Source: Treponema sp. UBA4307
GTDB lineage: Bacteria > Spirochaetota > Spirochaetia > Treponematales > Treponemataceae
NCBI GenBank assembly: GCA_002394685.1
Contig: DGUP01000002.1
Span: forward strand, 29,668-93,667
DNA length: 64,000 nt
Direction: 5' to 3'
The notes under the pieces are model-generated. The model was not told where the DNA came from, made no database searches, and saw only the letters and a list, made by a program, of their open reading frames with translations. The translations under genes and the position numbers were made by a program. Below, one piece after another: positions 26,607-35,889 of the stretch; position 1 is the stretch's first letter, and each line of letters opens with the position of its first letter.

Positions 26607-27323
26607 TTAATCCTGTTTCTGGACTTCAGTTACGTGTGAATAGTCCACGAAACCCGGTATATTTTTTGCAAGGTTCTGCATGCGGATGTCATTAGCTTCA
26701 ATATTATCAGCAATGGCCCGAAGCTCTTCCTTAACATTTGCCGGCATAGGATAGTCTTTTTTGTAGTGAAGCTGGTGCTCCAGACTTGCCCAGAAATCCA
26801 TGGCAATAGTACGGATTTGAATTTCCACAGGGATAGCCCGCTTCTGGTCAGAGAAATAAACAGAAACTTTTACTATCACATGGAGACTGCGGTATCCGCT
26901 TTCCTTTGGATTTTTTATGTAATCTTTCATTTCAATAAGTTCAATGTCACCCTGAGCAAGAAGCATCTGGGTAACATGATAAACGTCACTGATGAAAGGG
27001 CAAGTTACACGGATTCCCGCAATGTCGTAAAGTTTATTAACCATATTGTCTATGGTAACAGGCAGACCCTTGCGCTGAAGCTTATTGGCAATGCTCAAGG
27101 GTTCCTTGATCCTGGAAGAAATACTGCTGATTGGATTTCTCTGGTGCTTGCTTTCAAATTCATCTTCAAGAATTTCAAACTTGGTGGTTATTTGCTTTAT
27201 ACCACTTTCGTAAAGCATAAGCAGCTGTTGAAATTCCATTGCAGTGTTCAGAATCTGATTTGGATCAGCAAGAAGATTTTTATTATCCTCCGCAGCCTTT
27301 TTCAAAATTAATTCATTATCCAT
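26607..27323 (-). CDS. Small alarmone synthetase, (p)ppGpp synthetase of the RelQ/YjbM type
   Basis: 238 residues containing only the RelA/SpoT synthetase fold: RIKEPLSIANKLQRKG near 70-85, the DIAGIRVTCPF motif, KNPKESGYRSLHVIV and PVEIQIRTIAMDFWASLEHQL. There is no HD hydrolase, TGS or ACT domain, so it should make but not degrade (p)ppGpp. It transfers pyrophosphate from ATP to GDP or GTP. It follows the DUF4340 gene by 33 bases and may be read from the Gld-like operon. Confidence 0.92.
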   Translation of the reverse strand: MDNELILKKAAEDNKNLLADPNQILNTAMEFQQLLMLYESGIKQITTKFEILEDEFESKHQRNPISSISSRIKEPLSIANKLQRKGLPVTIDNMVNKLYDIAGIRVTCPFISDVYHVTQMLLAQGDIELIEMKDYIKNPKESGYRSLHVIVKVSVYFSDQKRAIPVEIQIRTIAMDFWASLEHQLHYKKDYPMPANVKEELRAIADNIEANDIRMQNLAKNIPGFVDYSHVTEVQKQD

Positions 27324-27356
27324 ATTTCTTCCCGGTCAATTTTTTAAATTAGTCTG

Positions 27357-28370
27357 TCACTTTGTCAGTTCAGAAATTGCTTTAAGCAGTTTTCCCTGAG
27401 AGCTGGCAGAAAGTGTAAAATAGTAAGGAGAAAGAGATGCCTTGAAAACGTATTCAGCAGGAACAGTCTTTTCTTCTCCATTTTCATCTGTAGTATTTTC
27501 TTCTGCTTTAGTCAGGTAAGCCTGTAAAATTACAGATTTGCCATCAGCAGTTTTCAGCTCAATTGTATTTGAAGGAAGAAGCTCCTGAGGCAGAGCATAA
27601 TTATCTTCCATCCATTTTGAAACGCGGAGGAAAGCAAGGCCGTTTACCCAGGCAGTAATTTTATCCTTGTCCAGAGACTCCTGCTTTACGCCGCTGTTTG
27701 AAGAAAGGAGTTTCCAGTTTACTCCGGATTCAGTTTCTCCGTCAGAAGAATCAACTGCAGAAAAATCTTTTTCCAGAGAAAGTTCACTGCTGCCATCATC
27801 AAGTTTTACGCTGATAATGTTTCCCTGACCTAAATCATAAACAGCCTTGTTTCTCAGTTCATCTACAGATTTGGTAAAAAGTCCGTCCAGTGATTCGCCT
27901 AAAAGATATACCTGAGGTTTTGAATCCAGCTGAATGTAAGTTTGACCGCCGGTTGCAGTTGATTTACCAATTTTAATTTTTCTGAGAAGTTTATTTTCCA
28001 GATAAGCTTCAACTTCAACAGCCTGTCCCTGAACAAGACCGTAGCGGCTTTCTTCATCCTGAGATGATGAAGATGCAGTTCCTAAAATCTTCATATTCAC
28101 AATGCTGTCCAGAAGACGCTGAATCACGTCACTGTCAGCAGGATACTTCTGCTCACCAATGAACCAGCTGTCATTTTCTTTCTGCAACTTAATCTGTCCG
28201 TTTGCAGGTGAAGTAATAAGCAGACTGTCCGGAGATTCCTTTAAAGTAAGAGTCTCCTGTTTTGACTTGCCGGTAAAAACAAGCTGAAATGCATAAATTC
28301 CTGCAAAGAGCAGAATCAAAATACAAAGAATAAGTTTTCTATATGATTTAAATGATTTATTTTCTGCCAT
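27357..28370 (-). CDS. DUF4340 protein, partner of the GldAFG-like ABC complex
   Basis: 337 residues. One N-terminal membrane helix (about 12-30) anchors an extracytoplasmic region with repeated DUF4340-type units (DVIQRLLDSIVNMKILGT, then YLLGESLDGLFTKSVDELRNK). This family regularly follows GldG-like genes, and here it starts two bases after the GldG-like stop. It probably forms part of the same envelope complex. The biochemical role is unknown. Confidence 0.82.
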   Translation of the reverse strand: MAENKSFKSYRKLILCILILLFAGIYAFQLVFTGKSKQETLTLKESPDSLLITSPANGQIKLQKENDSWFIGEQKYPADSDVIQRLLDSIVNMKILGTASSSSQDEESRYGLVQGQAVEVEAYLENKLLRKIKIGKSTATGGQTYIQLDSKPQVYLLGESLDGLFTKSVDELRNKAVYDLGQGNIISVKLDDGSSELSLEKDFSAVDSSDGETESGVNWKLLSSNSGVKQESLDKDKITAWVNGLAFLRVSKWMEDNYALPQELLPSNTIELKTADGKSVILQAYLTKAEENTTDENGEEKTVPAEYVFKASLSPYYFTLSASSQGKLLKAISELTK

Positions 28371-28372
28371 AA

Positions 28373-30487
28373 CTAATTCTCCTTAGAATTATTTTTTTCT
28401 TCTCTGGAGTCCTCTGGATCATACTTCATACGGATAGCATTTCTGTGAGCCTTTTTCTTAAGGAAGACAATGAGTCCTGCAAGTACAACAAGAAGGGCTA
28501 AACCTATTTCGTTAAAGTATTTGATAAAGTTTACTAAAGGACCTTTTTGAACAGAAAGGGAATTTAAGCTCAAACCTTTTGTACGCATTGTACACAGGTC
28601 ACCGTTACCATTCATGTAGTCAACCACATTGCGGAGGAGGTATGCTACTGGTTCCTTTGAATTTTCAGAGAGCAGCTGCTGTGTTGTAATGTAAGAAGTT
28701 CCTGCCAGGAAAATCTTACCAGACTGTCTTGAAGATGAAAGATGTGTGTTCAGAGACATGCGGGATTCTGCAGCCCCTTCACTTTCAACAGAATCTGATT
28801 CAGGTTCTGCAGCTGTTTTTTCAGGAGCCTGAGCAAATGCAGAATTAAACTTTCCTTCAAGAAGAACTGCAAGCTGATAAGGACCTGTATAAGTATCAGG
28901 TTCAGAAATCATCAGAGGACTAAGATAAATACCATCTTTCTGTGTCCACGATTTCTTTGAAGAAGAAACAAGATTTGTAACGTTAACCATATTCTGGTCT
29001 ACTCCGCTGGTATCAATTGAAGCAGACTGTACAAAAAGAACAAATCCTAAATTGTCAGTTACCGGATGTTTTGCCAGCTGCTTGTCCTGAACTGCCGGTG
29101 CGTAGTAGAACTTAAGGTTTCCGTACTGCTGATTAACTTCATGATAACAGTTTGAATCGTATACATATTCCTGGTTGAGCTTAAGACCATATTTTTCCAG
29201 CATAGCTTCCAGACCTGTAGAAACAGGAACAAAACTTGGAGCAGCCATCTGATACTGGTTACTGTTTTCCACTTCATCAAATGGATCCAGGAAAAGAATT
29301 AAATTGCCGCCCTTCATAAGGAACTGATCAATTTTATAAAGTTCTTCCTGAGAGAATTGAGTGCGTGGACCATTAATAATTACACTCTGAACATATGAAG
29401 GAATATCCTTTGAAAGAAGATCAACTTCTTCAAGAGTATAAGAATCTTTGAGCAGGCCGGCAAAATTTACTGCGCTCATATTTCTTGTATCATCTTTATC
29501 CCTTTCTCCGTGATTTGCAATGTAAGCAATTGTTGAAGTTTTAGATACAAGCTGCTTGATATAATTTTCCAGATCTTCTTCAAGATTATCGATTCCAGTT
29601 ACCATCCAGGTTCTGAAAATAGTTTCTGAAATTGAAACAGGAACAACCCGGAATTTTTCACCAAGTTGTAAAAGCAAATCAAGTGTAGCATAACCGGTCT
29701 GACCATTTTCATCCTGATAAGAAAGAACTGAAAGACCATATTCTTCATTTAATTTACGGGCTTCGTCACTTGAAGGATCTTTAACTGCATATTCAATCTT
29801 GTTGTGGAATTTTTTATTTACAGCATCAACAGCTTCCTTAACATAATCCTCTACTTCGTTATAACCTGAAATGCCATAATCATTTAAAGAGGATGATTTG
29901 TACAGGGTAAGCTTTAAATTTTCCTTCAGTCCTGTAAGAATATTTGTATTATTGATTATACTTGAAATTGTACTTGTAATTGTATATTCCAGACCACTTG
30001 TAGAAGAAATAGGATTGATGGTTTCAATCTGATCAGCATAAGTAATTACCAGACCCATGTAAACTTTTTCTGCAGTAGCCTGATTATCTTTAAAAAGCTG
30101 AACCTGTGACTGATAAAGCCCCAGATCATAAGCCAGTTCCTGATTTTCCTTTTTGTCCATGTTGTAAATTTCATAGGAGAAATTTTTTGATGCAGCATTT
30201 TTGTATTCAATAAGAATATCCTTCACATACTGCTCAACAGAATCGTAAGGAGCCGGAAGATTTTTTGTAAAGAAAACTTTTACGCTTAAAGGTTCTTCAA
30301 TTGTTTTAACAACTTCTTTACTTGCAGCACTCAAACTGTAGGAACGCTGCTTTGTTAAATCCAGGCGGAGAAAAGCTCTGGCAGCAACAAGATTAACAAG
30401 AAGAAGTAAAAGTGCAAAAAGAAGAAAATCGCTTTTAGAACTTTTGATCCAGTTAAGAAATTTATTTTGCTTTTTAGATTCACTCAT
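28373..30487 (-). CDS. GldG-family ABC-associated membrane protein
   Basis: 704 residues from the ATG at 30487, which has GAGG eight bases upstream; the frame extends seven codons further but would overlap the preceding gene. An N-terminal membrane helix (residues about 23-43) is followed by a large extracytoplasmic part of the ABC_transp_aux/GldG family (DLTKQRSYSLSAASKEVVK, VIINGPRTQFSQEELYKIDQ, GGNLILFLDPFDEV). A C-terminal helix lies near 660. In gliding Bacteroidetes GldG works with GldA and GldF; in non-gliders the substrate of the complex is unknown. Confidence 0.87.
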   Translation of the reverse strand: MSESKKQNKFLNWIKSSKSDFLLFALLLLLVNLVAARAFLRLDLTKQRSYSLSAASKEVVKTIEEPLSVKVFFTKNLPAPYDSVEQYVKDILIEYKNAASKNFSYEIYNMDKKENQELAYDLGLYQSQVQLFKDNQATAEKVYMGLVITYADQIETINPISSTSGLEYTITSTISSIINNTNILTGLKENLKLTLYKSSSLNDYGISGYNEVEDYVKEAVDAVNKKFHNKIEYAVKDPSSDEARKLNEEYGLSVLSYQDENGQTGYATLDLLLQLGEKFRVVPVSISETIFRTWMVTGIDNLEEDLENYIKQLVSKTSTIAYIANHGERDKDDTRNMSAVNFAGLLKDSYTLEEVDLLSKDIPSYVQSVIINGPRTQFSQEELYKIDQFLMKGGNLILFLDPFDEVENSNQYQMAAPSFVPVSTGLEAMLEKYGLKLNQEYVYDSNCYHEVNQQYGNLKFYYAPAVQDKQLAKHPVTDNLGFVLFVQSASIDTSGVDQNMVNVTNLVSSSKKSWTQKDGIYLSPLMISEPDTYTGPYQLAVLLEGKFNSAFAQAPEKTAAEPESDSVESEGAAESRMSLNTHLSSSRQSGKIFLAGTSYITTQQLLSENSKEPVAYLLRNVVDYMNGNGDLCTMRTKGLSLNSLSVQKGPLVNFIKYFNEIGLALLVVLAGLIVFLKKKAHRNAIRMKYDPEDSREEKNNSKEN

Positions 30488-30491
30488 TTTA

Positions 30492-31223
30492 TCAGCCTCT
30501 TTTATCATTCTTTAAAACCCTGACTGTAGCTGCAATAAATAAAGCTGTTACAGAAAGGAAATAAATCACATCCCTGGTATCAATAATTCCACGGGAAACG
30601 GACATAAAATGGCTTCTTGCAGAGAAGAAACTAATAACAGAATAAACTGCACCTGGAATCAACTGAGCAAAATAATCCAGAATTGTAAGAACCAGACAAA
30701 TTGCAGCAGAAAGGAAAAAGGCAACAATCTGATTTTTAGTTACACTTGATGCAAACAGACCGATTGCAGAAAAAGCAGCGGCCAGGAAAACAGCTCCCAG
30801 ATATCCTCCAGCAAGAGGTCCCGGATCAGGATTACCTACAATGCAGCAGGCAATTATATAGAAGAAAGTTGGAACCAGTAACAGAAGTGTTGAAAGGAGA
30901 AGGGCAAGATATTTTCCTGCAACAATATCACCGGTAGAAACAGGAAGTGTTACCAGAGTTTCAAAGGAGCCGGATTTTTTTTCTTCAGAAAATGTCCTCA
31001 TTGCCAGAGCCGGAATGATAAAACTGAATAAAATAGGAAGCCATTCAAAGAAATATCTTAACTCTGCACGATTTGCGGCAAAAAATGTTGAAAAGAAAAT
31101 AAAGCCTGCAGTAATAAGGAAAAAAACGCAGACAATATATGGAATTAAACTGGAAAAATATGATTTCAATTCTCTCTTAAAAATAATTTTCCAGCCTTTA
31201 CTTTTAGATTTTGAATTTGTCAT
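30492..31223 (-). CDS. ABC-2 type permease, GldF-like
   Basis: 243 residues, six membrane helices, starting with the cytoplasmic WKIIFKRELKSYFSSLIPYI segment typical of GldF/NosY-type permeases, then PALAMRTFSEEKKSGSFETL. It overlaps the ATPase gene by 4 bases (ATGA) and is followed after 4 bases by the GldG-like gene. It forms the membrane channel of the complex with the ATPase at 31220-32152. Confidence 0.9.
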   Translation of the reverse strand: MTNSKSKSKGWKIIFKRELKSYFSSLIPYIVCVFFLITAGFIFFSTFFAANRAELRYFFEWLPILFSFIIPALAMRTFSEEKKSGSFETLVTLPVSTGDIVAGKYLALLLSTLLLLVPTFFYIIACCIVGNPDPGPLAGGYLGAVFLAAAFSAIGLFASSVTKNQIVAFFLSAAICLVLTILDYFAQLIPGAVYSVISFFSARSHFMSVSRGIIDTRDVIYFLSVTALFIAATVRVLKNDKRG

Positions 31224-32152
31224 TTTGCAGCTCCTTCACCATTCAATGTAAGTTCCTTGAAAATATCTTCAAGAGAATTTTTCTTAACTGAAAGTTCGTA
31301 CAGCTGGTAATTTTTGCTGACTATAAGTTGTGAAACTTGAGGGCGAACTTCTTTTGTAACGTTAAGGCTGACATTAATAAATCCATCCTGATTTTCTGTT
31401 TTAACTGATGTAACACCGTCAACAGAAGAGAGCATTTCTTTAACAGCGGCTTCAGAATCGGCTTTAACTGAAAGATTTACAGTCATTGAACCCTGATGCT
31501 GTTCACGGAGAATGTTTATGTCAGAATCGGCTGCAATCTTTCCCCTGGAAATTATGATTACCCTTGAACAGAGCATTTCAACTTCGCTTAAGATATGGGT
31601 AGAAATAATTACAGTTCTTGTTTTACCAATTTCACGGATTAAATCCCGGACTTCACTAACCTGAATCGGGTCCAGTCCGGAGGTAGGTTCATCCAGAATA
31701 AGGATTTCAGGATCTCCCATTAAAGCGTGAGCCAGACCAACTCTCTGACGATTACCCCGGCTTAAATCAGAAATGCTTTTGTGCATCTGTTCTTCCAAAC
31801 CGCAGACTTTTGCAAGGTAAGGGAGTTTTTTTGAAGGATCTACGCCCTGCATTTTTGCAACATATTCAAGATAGTCAGCAACAATCATGTCTCCATATAA
31901 AGGAGCAGATTCAGGCATATAACCTATCTTTTTTTTACATTCAACAGAGTTTTCAACAACATCCAAGCCGTCAATCTTAATGCTTCCTTCTGATGCTTCA
32001 AGAAATCCGGTAATCATACGCATTGTGGTTGTTTTACCAGCACCATTTGGTCCAAGAAGACCTACAATTTCTCCTGTCTTGATGGAAAAACTGATGTCGT
32101 CAACCGCACGAAAAGTTCCAAACTTTCTGGAAACGTGCTCAACTTCGATCAT
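31220..32152 (-). CDS. ABC transporter ATP-binding protein, GldA-like
   Basis: 310 residues from the ATG at 32152 (AGGAG seven bases upstream; the six preceding in-frame codons are not needed). Walker A is GPNGAGKTT, the signature is LSRGNRQRVGLAHAL, and Walker B is ILILDEPTSGLDP. The switch His lies in VIISTHILSEVE. The C-terminal 80 residues form a regulatory extension ending in ELSVKKNSLEDIFKELT. It is first in the operon ATPase-permease-GldG-DUF4340. Confidence 0.93.
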   Translation of the reverse strand: MIEVEHVSRKFGTFRAVDDISFSIKTGEIVGLLGPNGAGKTTTMRMITGFLEASEGSIKIDGLDVVENSVECKKKIGYMPESAPLYGDMIVADYLEYVAKMQGVDPSKKLPYLAKVCGLEEQMHKSISDLSRGNRQRVGLAHALMGDPEILILDEPTSGLDPIQVSEVRDLIREIGKTRTVIISTHILSEVEMLCSRVIIISRGKIAADSDINILREQHQGSMTVNLSVKADSEAAVKEMLSSVDGVTSVKTENQDGFINVSLNVTKEVRPQVSQLIVSKNYQLYELSVKKNSLEDIFKELTLNGEGAAK

Positions 32153-32306
32153 TTTGTTCTCCTGATACACTAATTTTAAATTTAGGTATAACTTAGAATA
32201 TAATAAAATCTACTTCTGTAAACAAGAGAAACCTTCCGGGGTTATGTTGATAACAAACTATTTAATTAAAAATCTGTTACAAAGCTCCTTTATCCACAAT
32301 CTTAAC

Positions 32307-32335
32307 TTGAAAATAAAAATAAACGGATTCACAAT
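32307..32335 (+). promoter_or_regulatory. Putative promoter of the DUF4353 lipoprotein gene
   Basis: -35 TTGAAA (32307-32312), 17 bases, -10 CACAAT (32330-32335), about 50 bases before the ATG at 32386. GGAG lies seven bases before that ATG. Confidence 0.4.
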
Positions 32336-32385
32336 TTTAATGAGAGCTTACCTTATTTTTTTACCCAGTATTTCGGAGTTAAAAA

Positions 32386-34329
32386 ATGAAAAAATCCACT
32401 ATTCATCTTTGCGGAGTATTAGCAACATTTACTCTCCTTTCATCATTTACATCCTGCCAGTTTGACAGTCAGTCTAAAACTTCAGACAACAGTCAAAATG
32501 CCACAGACCTTTATGCCTGGGGCAACAGTTACCAGCCAGCTTCTACAGTCCGAAGCTTAAGTACCCTTACTGATGACTATTCTTCAGTAGATGACACTTA
32601 TAGTTTTTCCCTTGAACTGGACGGAGAAAGCGTAAGTGTAAACGGAACAGAGCTTACAGCCGACGTAGAAGCCTCTGTAAATGAAGACGATTCACTTAAA
32701 GCACTGCTTGCTTCTGACGGATTAATCACATTGACTTCCAGCCATGAAGCAGATTTAGTAGTTGAACTCTCCGGAAGCGCATCTTCTTCCAGAGCAATTT
32801 TTATTTCATCAAACAAAAATTATTCCGTACTTGTTAAACTCAATGGAGTAACAATTAATTCAGGCAACTATCCTGTAATTGAAATGGATAAAAAATCCCC
32901 CCTCTATCTTTACGCTGCTTCAGGAACAGAAAACACCCTTACAGACGGCCGCAGTTATGGAACCGGATACAGTGAAGCGGAAGGAACAGATTATTACACC
33001 TCATCTTACACCGGTTCAACAGAGGGGCTTGAACTCACTGCAAACTGGGCACAGGGTTCAGACAAAAAAGGATCTGTCTACGCAAAAGGACCTCTCATTC
33101 TCTGTGGACCAGGAGAAATCAATTTGACTGAAAACTACAAGCATGGTTTTTACTCAAAGGATTACATTAGGGTTCTTGACGGAAACTACACTGTAACAAG
33201 TACGGGACGAAATGCCTTCCAGTCAGTTAATGCATTTCTTATGTCTGGTGGTGAAATTACAATTGAAGGAAACGGTACAAATACAAACAACGAAAGCCGT
33301 GGAATTGTAGTTGAAGGCCTGGATTATGACACTGATGATAATCAAGCAAATGACTACCCGGGAGAAGGCTACATTTATATAAGCGGAGGAACAATCACTT
33401 CAACAACCGTTGGAAAAGGCCTTACTGCAAAATGGGACATTGATGAAGATGCAGGGTCAAGCGGGGATACAAGTGATGATCCATATCCTTACGTTTACAT
33501 CACCGGTGAAGATACAGTCATCAATATTACTACAACAGGAACGCCTTATGACAAAGACAACAATAAGTACCAGAATGTAATGGATGCTGATGGAGTTACG
33601 GAAAATGAACTTGTTAGTTTAAGCCCGGAAGGAATTGAAGGAAAGCAGGCAGTTTTCATCAGCGGCGGAACAATCACAGTAAGTGCAACAGATGATGGAA
33701 TTAACGTAAGCCGTGATACAGACAATTATGCAGGCCACCTTTCAATTTCTGGAGGAGAACTTTTTATTTACTCTTCAAAAAATGATGCCATTGATTCAAA
33801 CGGTACAATCGAAGTTTCCGGAGGAACAATTGTATCTTACACCGCATCAACTCCTGAATGCGGATTCGATGCAGATGACAACACTCTTGCTTTTACAGGA
33901 GGACTGGTTGCTGCAATCGGTACAAATAATTATACGGAACCTTCAGAAAGTGCCTGTGCAAATCAGGGAACAATTGTTTTAAGCGGAAACTATTTTGGAA
34001 AGGGCGATACAACAATGGCAGTGAAAGATTCTTCCGGATCAGCCGTTTACGCCTTTACAGTTCCTTCTGAAATAACATCAGAAAATTCAACATATATAAT
34101 GATTTTAACCTCCCCAGATTTTACTGCTGATGAGACTTACAGCGTTTACAAAAATGTTACAGCATCCGGGGGAACTTCCTTTAACGGACTTTACACCCAG
34201 CTGCCCTCTGTTTCAGGAGGAAGTTCAAGTGTAAGCGGCATCACTTTTGATGATTCCCTGGTATATACAAAAACTTCTTCTTCAAATGGAGGAGCTCAGG
34301 AAGGACTTAACGGACCAGGTGGTCATTAA
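32386..34329 (+). CDS. DUF4353-type lipoprotein with repeated beta-strand turns
   Basis: 647 residues; the lipobox FTSC gives lipidated C25. After a disordered linker the protein shows repeating ISGGTITV-like turns (for example ISGGTITST, ISGGTITVS, ISGGELFIY, VSGGTIVSY), as in the carbohydrate-binding DUF4353 family, which is predicted to fold as a right-handed beta-helix. It is Asp/Gly/Ser/Thr rich and probably exposed on the cell surface. The C-terminal Gly/Ser-rich end (GGAQEGLNGPGGH) looks flexible. It is a single gene bounded by terminators. It may bind a polysaccharide; no catalytic motif is apparent. Confidence 0.82.
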   Translation: MKKSTIHLCGVLATFTLLSSFTSCQFDSQSKTSDNSQNATDLYAWGNSYQPASTVRSLSTLTDDYSSVDDTYSFSLELDGESVSVNGTELTADVEASVNEDDSLKALLASDGLITLTSSHEADLVVELSGSASSSRAIFISSNKNYSVLVKLNGVTINSGNYPVIEMDKKSPLYLYAASGTENTLTDGRSYGTGYSEAEGTDYYTSSYTGSTEGLELTANWAQGSDKKGSVYAKGPLILCGPGEINLTENYKHGFYSKDYIRVLDGNYTVTSTGRNAFQSVNAFLMSGGEITIEGNGTNTNNESRGIVVEGLDYDTDDNQANDYPGEGYIYISGGTITSTTVGKGLTAKWDIDEDAGSSGDTSDDPYPYVYITGEDTVINITTTGTPYDKDNNKYQNVMDADGVTENELVSLSPEGIEGKQAVFISGGTITVSATDDGINVSRDTDNYAGHLSISGGELFIYSSKNDAIDSNGTIEVSGGTIVSYTASTPECGFDADDNTLAFTGGLVAAIGTNNYTEPSESACANQGTIVLSGNYFGKGDTTMAVKDSSGSAVYAFTVPSEITSENSTYIMILTSPDFTADETYSVYKNVTASGGTSFNGLYTQLPSVSGGSSSVSGITFDDSLVYTKTSSSNGGAQEGLNGPGGH

Positions 34330-34335
34330 AAAAAA

Positions 34336-34378
34336 GAGGACTGCAGTGATTAAATTGCAGTCCTTAAAAATTTTACTC
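34336..34378. terminator. Bidirectional terminator
   Basis: GGACTGCA pairs with TGCAGTCC over a 10-base loop, with A-rich and T-rich flanks, between two convergent genes. Confidence 0.8.
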
Positions 34379-34840
34379 TGTAACAGGCATTTCTACCGGA
34401 TCAAGGTGATAAACATAATCCTTTGCGGCAGAAAGAACCCTTTCATCTTTTTCCAGTTTCAGGATTAATTCATCCAGTTCTTCATCTGTTAAATCATGGT
34501 CGGCAGAAAGAGCGCAGGCATTTACAATTGAATATTTGTAAACAACCGACAAATTAAAATCTGCTGCCAGCTGATCCACATCCTCAGACTTAACCCCTTC
34601 TTCAAGAGAAACAATAAGAGTTCTGTGAGAATATTCCTGAACACTTTTACCAGAAATTTCACCTGGTGTACGAAGAGTGTAATCCACATAATCAGGATTT
34701 TGATTTTCAATCTCAGAAATATTTACCTGTACATAATTTTCATCGCTTCCCTTCTCCACTTCTTCAGTTGATTTGCAGGAAGTAAAACAGCTGAAACTTA
34801 AAGCCAGCCCTGTCATAATAAAAGGTATAATTTTTTTCAT
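34373..34840 (-). CDS. Lipoprotein resembling a subtilase I9 propeptide
   Basis: 155 residues; the lipobox FTSC gives lipidated C22. Residues about 70-150 follow the pattern of subtilisin propeptide/inhibitor I9 domains: HRTLIVSLEEGVKSEDVDQL, then LSVVYKYSIVNACALSA, then LDELILKLEKDERVLSAAKD and a YVYHLD end, matching the usual close VxxVEPDYVY. No protease domain follows; the gene ends there. It could be a free-standing protease inhibitor or chaperone on the envelope. The fold assignment is from pattern memory, not a search. Confidence 0.65.
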   Translation of the reverse strand: MKKIIPFIMTGLALSFSCFTSCKSTEEVEKGSDENYVQVNISEIENQNPDYVDYTLRTPGEISGKSVQEYSHRTLIVSLEEGVKSEDVDQLAADFNLSVVYKYSIVNACALSADHDLTDEELDELILKLEKDERVLSAAKDYVYHLDPVEMPVTE

Positions 34841-35016
34841 TTCAGTTCCCTTAATATTTTGAATTTTGTATTCTTACAAGTAGAACGTATTTAAGCAGAT
34901 TTTGTTACATATAGCAAGAAAAAGATATTAAGAAATACAGTCAGGAATAATAGTACAAATTGATTAAATATAATAGAATAAAAGTGAAATATTAAATAAA
35001 GGAAAAAGAGTAAAAA

Positions 35017-35544
35017 ATGATTTATAAGGATTTTTCTGTTAAAAGCTGGCTGGCCATTATTTTTGAATTTCTTGCAGCTCCTGTTCTCATCACCGGGGGG
35101 ATTTTTTCGCTGATTATTTCACAGCGCCTGAATATAGAAACAAAAAACTGGATGCTGGAACAGGCAATGATTGAACAAAATACTTTTGATTTTTTTCAGA
35201 TACAGGAAAGTTTTAAAAGCGACAGTCTGATGATTCTTGGAATTGGAATTGCAGGGATGATTCTTCTTGCTGCAGGCTGCATTACAATCGGAATTTTTCT
35301 GCTTAAAAATAATAAAATTATTGTCCTCGTACACAAAGCGCTGGGAGCTTTAACAGGTGCAATTTCTTTTTTAATTTTTGTGCTTCTTCTTGTAACAAAT
35401 TTAATGGATCCAAGTGTTGGAGATGAAGGGATTGCCATGGTAATCACAAGCGGCGTTTTTTCAGCCTGTATAATTACTTCTACTGTTTTAACTTTTATCA
35501 GCAAAGATTTTGAATCAGCAAAATTCTTTAAAATAAAAAAATGA
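35017..35544 (+). CDS. Four-helix membrane protein of unknown function
   Basis: 175 residues with four hydrophobic segments near 12-34, 68-92, 105-127 and 138-160. The first loop (about 35-65) is polar and probably outside. An A-rich leader has GAG six bases before the ATG and a TATAAT-like -10 about 45 bases upstream. It stands alone, convergent with the TSCPD gene. I do not recognise the family. Confidence 0.6.
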   Translation: MIYKDFSVKSWLAIIFEFLAAPVLITGGIFSLIISQRLNIETKNWMLEQAMIEQNTFDFFQIQESFKSDSLMILGIGIAGMILLAAGCITIGIFLLKNNKIIVLVHKALGALTGAISFLIFVLLLVTNLMDPSVGDEGIAMVITSGVFSACIITSTVLTFISKDFESAKFFKIKK

Positions 35545-35580
35545 GGCAGCCCTTCCTTTTGGGAATTATAAACTGCCTCA
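35531..35580 (-). terminator. Terminator of the peroxidase/TSCPD unit
   Basis: Minus strand: GAGGCAG pairs with CTGCCTC, with a smaller inner hairpin (TTCCC/GGGAA-like), followed by seven T. It overlaps the end of the convergent gene. Confidence 0.7.
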
Positions 35581-35598
35581 AATCCAGACGGAATTATA

Positions 35599-35847
35599 TT
35601 AAGCGTTTTCTTCCATAACAGCACGGGCAAGCTGGTCCGCACATGATGTTGGACGATGGCCGCAGGTATTTCCATGAAGAATATCGTAGATTTCCTGAGC
35701 CTTCATACCATCCACCAGTTTCGAAACAGCCTTCAGGTTGCCGTTACAGCCGCCTGTAAACTGAACCCTGGAAATTGTTCCATCATCAGCCTTATCAAAT
35801 GTAATAAGGGTTGAACAGGTTCCGCTTGTTCTATATGTATGTTCCAT
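35599..35847 (-). CDS. TSCPD-domain protein (TIGR03905-like)
   Basis: 82 residues with four spaced Cys (11, 34, 62, 69) in the pattern GTCSTLITF, GGCNGNLKAV, NTCGHRPTSCADQLARA, as in the small TSCPD-domain proteins related to the C-terminus of class II ribonucleotide reductase. The domain probably binds metal or nucleic acid; its role is not known. The ATG has GGAGG seven bases upstream, and that site lies in a hairpin (35851-35880). It is 42 bases downstream of the glutathione peroxidase gene and probably co-transcribed. Confidence 0.85.
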   Translation of the reverse strand: MEHTYRTSGTCSTLITFDKADDGTISRVQFTGGCNGNLKAVSKLVDGMKAQEIYDILHGNTCGHRPTSCADQLARAVMEENA

Positions 35848-35850
35848 TTT

Positions 35851-35880
35851 AATGCCTCCAATAAATTTAATTGTGGCATT
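35851..35880 (-). promoter_or_regulatory. Hairpin that masks the ribosome-binding site of the TSCPD gene
   Basis: On the minus strand AATGCC and GGCATT pair, with a few more pairs inside (CAAT/ATTG). The GGAGG Shine-Dalgarno (35855-35859) lies in the 3' arm. It could lower translation of the downstream gene relative to the peroxidase, or couple it to passage of a ribosome. Confidence 0.4.
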
Positions 35881-35889
35881 ATACCCTTA

